This document shows positions 51,058 to 57,139 of a stretch of DNA of 57,139 nucleotides, in pieces. The notes under the pieces are model-generated. The model saw only the letters and a program-made list of their open reading frames with translations. It was not told the origin of the DNA and did no database searches. Position 1 is the stretch's first letter; each line of letters opens with the position of its first letter. This DNA is from Promethearchaeota archaeon. GTDB lineage: Archaea > Asgardarchaeota > Lokiarchaeia > Sigyniarchaeales > SOKP01. The stretch spans positions 1-57,139 of the forward strand of contig JABCSY010000012.1 of assembly GCA_018238625.1 (NCBI GenBank). The letters are read 5' to 3'. Both the position numbers and the translations under genes were made by a program.

Positions 51058-52107
51058 TTGTGTGAAATAAAATTGGTAAATAGTACAAAAGAGAGGGGCG
51101 TTTATGAAAAATGCTCTGAATGTGGGGGTAGTGTCATAACAAACTCATTCGAAATGACATGTAAGGAATGTGGTTTAATATTAGATAAATTATATAAGGA
51201 TTCGTCATACATCTTTAATGAGACCAATGTTAAAAATAATTTGAATAAACAGTATGTTGCGTTAGGAGAAAGAACCGATTATATCGGGGGATTGGGTTCC
51301 TTTATAGATTATGAAAAGTCAAAATATCTTAAAGATAAAGCAGGTAGATTATTGCCACCTGATGAGCAAAAATTGTACAGAAGGTTAAAGAAAAACTATG
51401 CTCAATTTCTAAGGATTAAAAATCATGAAACAGAATATAGAATCTTCAATATTTTGAATAAAATATCAATTTACCTTAATTTAAATAAAAATATCCGAAA
51501 TAACGCTGCGTATTATTACAAAAAGATTGTTAAAAATGAGGAAAAAATCATAAACAATATTTCTTTGATCGCATTTTGTATTTTTTATTCTGTTCGCAAA
51601 GAGTACCATAATGCACCAGTTACAATAAAAGAGATTTCAGATGCCTTTCAGAATTTTGGTCATAGAGTTAATCCTAGGTTAATTTTGAGAGATGGAATAA
51701 GATATAAATTTCATTTGAATAGCAATGCAGTTCCACATAAAAGCGAAGATTACCTAATTAGATTAATAGATAGTATTGTTAATCATGAAAATTTGGAATA
51801 TAGATTAATTAAGAAAGGAAATACTTGGTCAAAAGAAGAATATAAACGCAATTTAACATGTAAATGCAGAACGATTCTAAATAGCTTGACTAAATGGCAT
51901 CGAGGTGGCCGAAATCCTTTTATTTTAACAGGAGCGGTAATCTATTTAGCTGATAAATTATTATCTAGAGAGTTTGACCAAAAAACCGTGTTAACTCAAA
52001 AATTTATTTCAGACGCAACTAAGATCGCAGAATATTCTATTAGAGACCACTATGTAAATCTACTTAAACCAATCTTTATAACAAAGGAAGTTCAAATTTC
52101 AATGTAA
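51058..52107 (+). CDS. Divergent TFB-like transcription factor
   Basis: A 349-residue protein with an N-terminal zinc ribbon (KCSECGGSV, MTCKECGLIL), the start of the B-reader-like region (GERTDYIGGLGSFI), and two cyclin-like repeats, the first around LNKISIYLNLNKNIRNNAAYYY, the second ending VYLADKLLS-type. It is clearly related to TFB but differs strongly from the standard TFB at 21.9 kb: the B-linker is replaced and the repeats are far more Lys/Asn-rich. Possibly a promoter-specific initiation factor. The start could be TTG at 51058 or a later codon. Confidence 0.75.
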   Translation: MCEIKLVNSTKERGVYEKCSECGGSVITNSFEMTCKECGLILDKLYKDSSYIFNETNVKNNLNKQYVALGERTDYIGGLGSFIDYEKSKYLKDKAGRLLPPDEQKLYRRLKKNYAQFLRIKNHETEYRIFNILNKISIYLNLNKNIRNNAAYYYKKIVKNEEKIINNISLIAFCIFYSVRKEYHNAPVTIKEISDAFQNFGHRVNPRLILRDGIRYKFHLNSNAVPHKSEDYLIRLIDSIVNHENLEYRLIKKGNTWSKEEYKRNLTCKCRTILNSLTKWHRGGRNPFILTGAVIYLADKLLSREFDQKTVLTQKFISDATKIAEYSIRDHYVNLLKPIFITKEVQISM

Positions 52108-52327
52108 CATGTACAAACCTAAATAAATCGAATGCAATGCAATTAATATTTCTTTTTTTATTATATAGCTTCTTTAATCTTCAATAATTTGAATTTGTAT
52201 GTTAATTCATTTGATTTTCGGATCTTTTAACTGAATTTAATCAATATAATAAGACTAAAAATTGTTTTAAATAAATTTAAAATTTAGTGAAAATTTATTA
52301 AAACATTAGCTCTAAAATATTTTATTT

Positions 52328-52437
52328 GCTTCTGTAGTGTAGTCCGGTCAAACTTACTGATTATTTAACACAGAAAAAAGGATTAAGCATGCGAGGCTCT
52401 CACCCTCGTGACCCGGGTTCAAATCCCGGCAGAAGCA
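52328..52437 (+). tRNA. tRNA-Glu (CTC) with a 35-nt D-loop intron
   Basis: Acceptor GCTTCTG/CAGAAGC, discriminator A, T-arm CCGGG-TTCAAAT-CCCGG, anticodon arm CGAGG-CTCTCAC-CCTCG with anticodon CTC. A 35-nt insert starting ACTTA interrupts the D-loop after GGTCAA and before GCATG, the same position as the D-loop intron of tRNA-Glu(TTC). Removing it leaves 75 nt. Hairpin support in the insert is weaker than in the others. Confidence 0.9.
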
Positions 52438-52468
52438 TTAACATATAAATCTATGAACGTGGTTTTAA

Positions 52469-52849
52469 TTATTTAGCTCTTTTAGCTTTTTCTAACAGGT
52501 TTAAAAGATCACATATTATTTTTAAATATTTTTCAATAATATCCAATTGAGTTTCTTTCTCTAATTTTTTAGAAATCCAATTGAGTTTATCAGTAAGAAC
52601 GGATATTAATACGCTTGGTATGTTGATTTGTTTAGTGTTTTTGTTCAAAATTGTTTCTTTTTCCTCAACATTTTTATCTGAAATGTTGTTTGCCACAATT
52701 ACTTCTCTATTACAAATTGCACAAAAAGACACTCCATCTTTATTTTGAAAAATGGGATTATTACAAATAGGACAAGATAAATTTAGCATTTTATGACCCG
52801 ATCTTAGAAGATCTGCCATTTTCTTTGCGTCTTCTTTAATAAACACCAC
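52469..52849 (-). CDS. Sjogren/scleroderma autoantigen 1-type zinc protein
   Basis: A 126-residue protein matching the archaeal SSSCA1/p27 family (COG1645). It starts with the family segment KKMADLLRSGHKMLNLSCPICNNPIF and a second pair FCAICNREV, a zinc ribbon. The rest is a charged linker and a C-terminal helical region (LDIIEKYLKIICDLLNLLEKAK). Role unknown. S17e gene lies just upstream on the same strand. Confidence 0.85.
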   Translation of the reverse strand: MVFIKEDAKKMADLLRSGHKMLNLSCPICNNPIFQNKDGVSFCAICNREVIVANNISDKNVEEKETILNKNTKQINIPSVLISVLTDKLNWISKKLEKETQLDIIEKYLKIICDLLNLLEKAKRAK

Positions 52850-52884
52850 ATCCGCTATAAATAATTATAAGTAAACTCAATTTT

Positions 52885-53082
52885 TCATAGTTCTCGAGAT
52901 CTGATCTTCATTAGATTAACGATATATCCCGAAATTCGATTTCTTAAGTGTTTTGAGTCTACTTCAAGATATTTATCCAACAATTCTTTATTTTTTTCAA
53001 AATCCGTAGTAAAGACATCAGGATATTTATTTACTAACTCTTTTGAAACCTTTTTTATTAATACTGTTCTAACTTTTCCCAT
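52885..53082 (-). CDS. rps17e: 30S ribosomal protein S17e
   Basis: A 65-residue protein with the full S17e pattern: GKVRTVLIKKVSKELVNKYPDVF, then the linker FTTDFEKNKELL and the conserved end RNRISGYIVNLMKIR. It is an archaeal/eukaryotic small-subunit protein. The preceding TATA region faces the surface-protein gene, which is divergent. Confidence 0.93.
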   Translation of the reverse strand: MGKVRTVLIKKVSKELVNKYPDVFTTDFEKNKELLDKYLEVDSKHLRNRISGYIVNLMKIRSREL

Positions 53083-53187
53083 CTACTTTCAGCAAAACAC
53101 ATTTCTTAGTTTTGAATTTAAATATTCGATAAAATAAATGTTTTTTGAAATTATCTTAGTTTTTATAATTTAATACAAAGAATTGTT

Positions 53188-54405
53188 GTGAACAAAAAGA
53201 ATAAAATAGTTTTATTCCTGTATCTCGTTATATCAATAATGCTAATCACCAAGTCCGCTAAAAGTTTTTCCTTCGATGTTTTTGTTTTTACAAGCGATAA
53301 AGAGATTTATTATCCTAATGAAAATATTAATATTAACGCTTCATGGGATTTAATTTATGATCCTGACAATGAAGTCTCGTATTTCCAAGTTCAAATATTT
53401 AATAGATTTGATGAGATTCTTTGGAATTCTTCACAACACCATGAAATTGGTTATTCAGAAAAGAATTGGACAGCAAATATTGAATTTTTAAATATTACAT
53501 TTTCTAATGATACTAGTACATTATTTATTAAATTATACCATTTTTATATAGATCAAAACGGAGGAGGGGGCCCTGTACATTCTTTTAGAGCGGTTTTAAT
53601 CGTAAATGTGTTAAAAAGAAATGTGATGTGTCAATTAATCAATTTTAGAAGCGTTTTGAAATATGGAGAATATAACTTTTTTACGGCTAAATTTTATAGC
53701 ACAGACAACAATTCTTATTTATTTAACGAAACTTTTCATTTTGAAATAATCTCTAATAAAAAAATCCTCTATCATAATAATTTTACAACAAACGAGAGTG
53801 GGGAAATTTCATTTAATATATCAACTATTTCTCATTTAAATTTAGGGGAAAATGACATTATTTTTAGTATAAGAAATAACTTGCTCTATAATAATGCAAC
53901 ATTTTCTTATGAAATTTTTGTAGAAAAACTAGCTATTTTCATAGAAATAATGAGATTTGATAACAATTTAGAAAACGATCGTCTAATATCAATCAAGCTT
54001 TATTTCTATTATTTCAACCAAAGTATAAAACCCCTTAAAAACCAGATTTTAAAAACAATTATATATAATGATTTAACTTTGGAATATGAAGATGATTTTA
54101 AAACCAACCAATCGGGATTTGTAGATATTAATATCTCTCCAAATAGCTTTAGATTTAAAGAAAACGAAAAATGGTTTTATGTTGATATCGTCTTCAATGG
54201 TACCAAATATCTAGAAAATAAAACAATAACTTTGAATTTTAAAATTCAAAATTTTTTAAGTCAAGAGGTTTCTAATTTATTTTTAACAGCAAACATTTTT
54301 CTTTTTTCGATTTTAATTATTCTTTTTACTTCTATTTGTATGAAAGTCAATATTAAAAAAAGAACAAAATTCAAGCTAATTAGAGATCTAACCTTTAAAT
54401 TCTAA
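53188..54405 (+). CDS. Secreted or cell-surface beta-domain protein with C-terminal anchor
   Basis: A 405-residue protein. A signal peptide is visible (IVLFLYLVISIMLITKSAKS), followed by about three Ig-like beta domains with repeated strand patterns such as DVFVFTSDKEIYYPNENINI and FHFEIISNKK. A C-terminal transmembrane helix (FLFSILIILFTSICM, about 370-388) ends in a basic tail. Many N-x-S/T sequons (for instance NIT, NST, NNS) suggest glycosylation outside the cell. GTG start at 53188. Likely an S-layer-associated or adhesion protein; no family recognised. Confidence 0.7.
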   Translation: MNKKNKIVLFLYLVISIMLITKSAKSFSFDVFVFTSDKEIYYPNENININASWDLIYDPDNEVSYFQVQIFNRFDEILWNSSQHHEIGYSEKNWTANIEFLNITFSNDTSTLFIKLYHFYIDQNGGGGPVHSFRAVLIVNVLKRNVMCQLINFRSVLKYGEYNFFTAKFYSTDNNSYLFNETFHFEIISNKKILYHNNFTTNESGEISFNISTISHLNLGENDIIFSIRNNLLYNNATFSYEIFVEKLAIFIEIMRFDNNLENDRLISIKLYFYYFNQSIKPLKNQILKTIIYNDLTLEYEDDFKTNQSGFVDINISPNSFRFKENEKWFYVDIVFNGTKYLENKTITLNFKIQNFLSQEVSNLFLTANIFLFSILIILFTSICMKVNIKKRTKFKLIRDLTFKF

Positions 54406-54691
54406 TTTATTTATTTAATTTCTTGAGTTTATAAGTTATTCTTTTTTTAAAATTTTTTCTTAAATTTATTCAATATTTATTTCCGACAAATCTGTTTAGT
54501 TCTCGGAAATACTTTTCTAAGAGCTGCATGCCAGCCATTTTAATTTTTCAACTTATTCACGTGCTAAACGAAGATGTGGTTTATTTTGCTCCTATGGTCA
54601 CCAACTATTACTTGTTGATATAAGAAATTGTTAAGATATCAAAACATTTTACCGCAATATTTAAATACTTCTGTACTCCAATATTATATAG

Positions 54692-56344
54692 ATGGTGTTT
54701 TTAGTAAAAAAGGACGTTAAAGGTAATATATACCTTTATCTTGAAGAAAGAGCCTGGATTAACGGAAAATCTAAAAGGCTATGGCAAAAATATCTTGGTT
54801 CAGAAGATAAGATAAAAGAATACTTTAAACCCCTGACAAGACCTGAATATACCATTACAACTCTCGACTTTGGGCTCCCAATTGCTCTAATGAACCTCAT
54901 AAAAAAGCTCGATCTCATCAATATAATCAACGATTACTCGAATAAACGAATTCAAGGGTTAACATTAGGACATTATATCGTGTTAGCAGCTATAAACCGT
55001 TGCGTGAAACCAACTTCTAAGGCAAAAATTCGCGGGTGGTTTGAGCATACCGCACTTTTAGAGGTATTTCCCCCCATTGAGACGTATTTAGATTCAATGG
55101 CATATACGAACCATTTCAAGTATTTAACTCCTGAAATTATTGATAAGATAGAAGCCCGCATTCACGAAAAATTAGTCTCGAAATTCGGTGTGGAAATGAA
55201 GACTTTATTCTACGACCCTACCAATTTTTTCACTTATATCAATCCTAAGCCCGGCATGGAACTTCCTAACTACGGACGTTCCAAGGAGGGGCGATTTACA
55301 CTTAACCTTGTTGGGTTAACCCTTTTCTGTACTCATGATGGCGGACTTCCTATAATGCACGAGGTATACCCCGGAAATGTTCAGGACGCCAAGCTTTTTC
55401 GGGACGAATTAAAGCGCATTTTTAAACGACTAAAGGTTATTGGTGTAAAGAACGAAGAAATATGTTTGGTCTTTGATAAGGGAAATATCTCTCCAAAAGC
55501 ATTTGATCAAATTAATGATTCGGGCATTCGTTTTATTTGTTCAATCCGTCCCAGCACGCAAAAAGACCTTCTTAAGTTGCCTGCAAGTAAATTTACCCTT
55601 GAAATGCTCCCTAACGGAAAGAAAGTCGGAGTGCTTGAATTTGAATACAAAAAATACGGGGAAAATCACAGACTTTTTGCCGTATACAATCCGAATCAGA
55701 GAGAGCGACAGGAAAAAAATCTTAAAAAAAAGCTTGAAAAACGACTCTTAGAAGTTAATGAGTGGTTTAAGGACAGGCTAAACGTGAATAAATGGAGAAA
55801 ACCAGAAAATGTTGAGAAAAAAATACGGGACATCATTAAAACTAAAGCATATTTTAATTGGATCAAATATTCCGTCTCGGGAACGTACGCTAAAGTTAAC
55901 TATTCAATTAAAATTGATAAAAATGCCTTAAACGCTCACTTGGACACCCTTGGTAAGACATTCATTCTCTCTAACCACCCGACCATGGAGCCTCTTGAAG
56001 TCACATGGTTATACAGGCAACAATACACCGTGGAACGCGCATTTGCCTATATTAAATCGCCTACAATGCTCTCAATTAGACCCCTGAACTGTCATTCGGA
56101 TGAGAGCATTCGAGGTCATTCTTTCACGTGCGTTCTCGGTCTTTTACTCCTAACACTATTAACCCGAGAGGTCCAACGTGAATATAAAGAAATGAGTCTT
56201 CCTAAAATTGTAGAAACGCTCTCAGAAATTGAGTTAGCCATAATAAAATATGAGGGTACTAGAAAAAGTATTAAAAAAATGGTTGAAATCTCAAAAGAAG
56301 CTCTGAATTTGTCTAAATTCTTAAAACTTGATGAATATCTCTAA
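54692..56344 (+). mobile_element. IS1634-like transposase (DDE)
   Basis: A 550-residue transposase of the IS1634/IS4 group. The three catalytic acidic residues are in LFYDPTNFFTYI, LVFDKGNIS and the C-terminal YTVERAFAYIKSP. It is intact, with no stop or frameshift. Base use is distinctly richer in G and C than its neighbours, which suggests recent arrival. Flanking atggtcaccaact (54594-54606) and atggtcactaact (56357-56369) are direct, 12 of 13 identical; no inverted ends were found, so element limits are unknown. It lies between the surface-protein gene and the ubiquitin-like gene. Confidence 0.85.
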
Positions 56345-56512
56345 TATAAATTTTTAATGGTCACTAACTTTTTTATTACGCCCCAAGAGGAGGTCATCTT
56401 TTAAAGTTACAGAGCGCAAAAGTTTTGAATGAATGATAACTTATAAACTCAAGATAATATAAAAATAAAATGAAAATCAAGAATATAAAGATAAAAAAAA
56501 GGCAAAAAAAAT

Positions 56513-56806
56513 ATGAAAATTTCAGTGGAGGATTCAAGAACTGGCAAATTAATTAAGCTGGATGTTAAAGAACATCATGTGGTTGAAAGGATAGTAGATT
56601 AATTTGGAGATTGCCTCCATTTTCAATAAATAATCATCAAACACATGGGTATTATTAGTGCTGAACAGCGTACATACACGTTAGTCCTTAAAGGTCAGGA
56701 ATTGCCTACCAATATAACGGTTAAAGATGCTATTCACAAATTTGGACTAAAAGAAGAGGATAAGCTAGCCTTATGGGCGAGAGTTGTTGGAGGCACTTCT
56801 TTTTAA
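56513..56806 (+). CDS. Ubiquitin-like protein, gene interrupted by a 30-nt segment with in-frame stops
   Basis: Two short open frames in the same reading frame each look like part of ubiquitin. The first (56513-56599) reads MKISVEDSRTGKLIKLDVKE and then HHVVERIVD, like strands 1-2 and the start of helix 1. The second (from 56630) gives IIIKHMGIISAEQR and then VLKGQEL, VKDAIHKFGL and KLALWARVVGG plus TSF, like the rest of the fold. Removing 56600-56629, which contains both stops (TAA at 56600 and 56627), joins them: helix 1 then has exactly the length of ubiquitin's up to its Gly35-Ile36. The product has about 87 residues and ends Gly-Gly plus a three-residue tail, as in Ub precursors. An E2 enzyme lies next door. 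Confidence 0.72.
56600..56629 (+). other. Candidate 30-nt protein-gene intron
   Basis: The segment TAATTTGGAGATTGCCTCCA plus ten more bases holds two stops and folds as TGGAG-ATTGC-CTCCA. Outside it GATTA (56597-56601) and TAATC pair, giving two stacked helices of bulge-helix-bulge type. Its 30-nt size matches several tRNA introns of the window. Excision keeps the frame. The exact junctions could shift by a few bases. Confidence 0.5.
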
Positions 56807-56924
56807 TTTTTTCATTTTTTATTTTATCATATTTTATGTTTTAAAAGAGATACCTTATTTTATTAAAAGAATTATTTCTGAAAATTAATAAGATTGTGAA
56901 TTTTGTGGTTATTAATGAATAAAT

Positions 56925-57139
56925 TTAATCTTCGATGATGATTATGTCATCATCTTCATCTTCTTTTTCATCCTCTTTAACACCATATTGTTTTTTAAGA
57001 TCTTCCATTGAATTTTGCTTGAAAAACTCAGCTGCCTTCAAACACGTGTCATAATTAAGAGGATCATCGGGATTTGGATTTTCTACTAATCTTTCTAAGG
57101 CTTTGGTCGTTGTTTTCAAGTCAGAAAGTCTAGACCATT
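56925..57139 (-). CDS. E2 ubiquitin-conjugating enzyme, C-terminal part (runs off the window)
   Basis: The frame is open to the window edge, so this is the 3' end of a larger gene. The visible residues read WSRLSDLKTTTKALERLV, then ENPNPDDPLNYDTCLKAAEF and FKQN, which is the classical end of the UBC fold: W-S-P-x-x-T-I-R-S-L-L-L-type helix, N-P-N-P-D-D-P-L-N, and the final helix. The catalytic Cys would lie upstream, outside the window. A disordered acidic tail (EDEKEDEDDDIIIIED-type) follows. Convergent with the ubiquitin-like gene, with 118 nt between the stops. Confidence 0.85.
   Translation of the reverse strand, partial: WSRLSDLKTTTKALERLVENPNPDDPLNYDTCLKAAEFFKQNSMEDLKKQYGVKEDEKEDEDDDIIIIED

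Noticed and set aside
54594..56369. The repeated atggtcac(c/t)aact sequences as terminal inverted repeats of the IS element
   Set aside because: The copies are in direct, not inverted, orientation, so they are not inverted repeats. They could be a target duplication only if longer than usual, which is unproven.

Overview
The window comes from an AT-rich archaeal chromosome, most probably an Asgard archaeon of Lokiarchaeia/Promethearchaeota type. The archaeal information core is clear: aRF1, aIF2-beta, NMD3, RIO1, Dim2-like KH protein, Rpo12, TFB, RPA, group II chaperonin, S17e and Tsr3. Alongside it are features enriched in Asgard genomes: Ras/Arf/MglA-type small GTPases, several roadblock/LC7 proteins, a Get3-like ATPase, a RING-like zinc protein, a ubiquitin-like protein and the C-terminus of an E2 enzyme. 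The 16S rRNA gene is followed by tRNA-Ala but not by 23S, so the rRNA genes are unlinked.

Layout. 0.2-10 kb: DUF72 protein with a five-copy 31-residue repeat, ketopantoate reductase, an N-acetyltransferase, phosphopantothenate synthetase, aRF1, Get3-like ATPase, Ncs6/TtuA-type tRNA thiolase and a site-2 protease. 10.4-14.7 kb: initiator tRNA with an intron, then a translation and ribosome-biogenesis run (RPA2-like OB protein, aIF2-beta, DUF424, NMD3, RIO1, KH protein). 15-24 kb: FtsZ, a PLP decarboxylase overlapping a glycosyltransferase, a SWIM-finger protein, a ThiI-type PP-loop protein, a PAC2 protein, Rpo12, TFB and zinc proteins. 25-35 kb: DhnA-type aldolase (ADH synthase), UMP kinase, pantoate kinase, ProC, MfnB, RING-like protein, HisA-like protein, RPA and a PfkB kinase. 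35-45 kb: aIF1, a small GTPase, three tRNAs, roadblock protein, Tsr3, chaperonin, a membrane-anchored HerA/TraG-like ATPase, an OLA1/YchF-like GTPase, tRNA-Ala and 16S rRNA. 46.5-57 kb: a roadblock - unknown - MglA-like GTPase operon, a second GTPase, a divergent TFB, tRNA-Glu, S17e, a surface protein, an IS1634-type transposase, then the ubiquitin-like gene and E2.

Connections. PanE, pantoate kinase and phosphopantothenate synthetase together give the archaeal route from ketopantoate to 4'-phosphopantothenate. The tRNA genes are very rich in introns: six of seven carry them, in D-, anticodon-, variable- and T-regions, each about 24-45 nt and often hairpin-forming. The ubiquitin-like gene is interrupted by a 30-nt hairpin segment holding both in-frame stops. 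Removing it restores a full-length ubiquitin fold, which suggests a protein-gene intron cut by the same splicing machinery. Three conserved genes (aIF1, phosphopantothenate synthetase, ADH synthase) have no ATG, GTG or TTG upstream of their conserved N-termini and appear to start at ATT. For aIF1 this recalls the AUU-based autoregulation of bacterial IF3.
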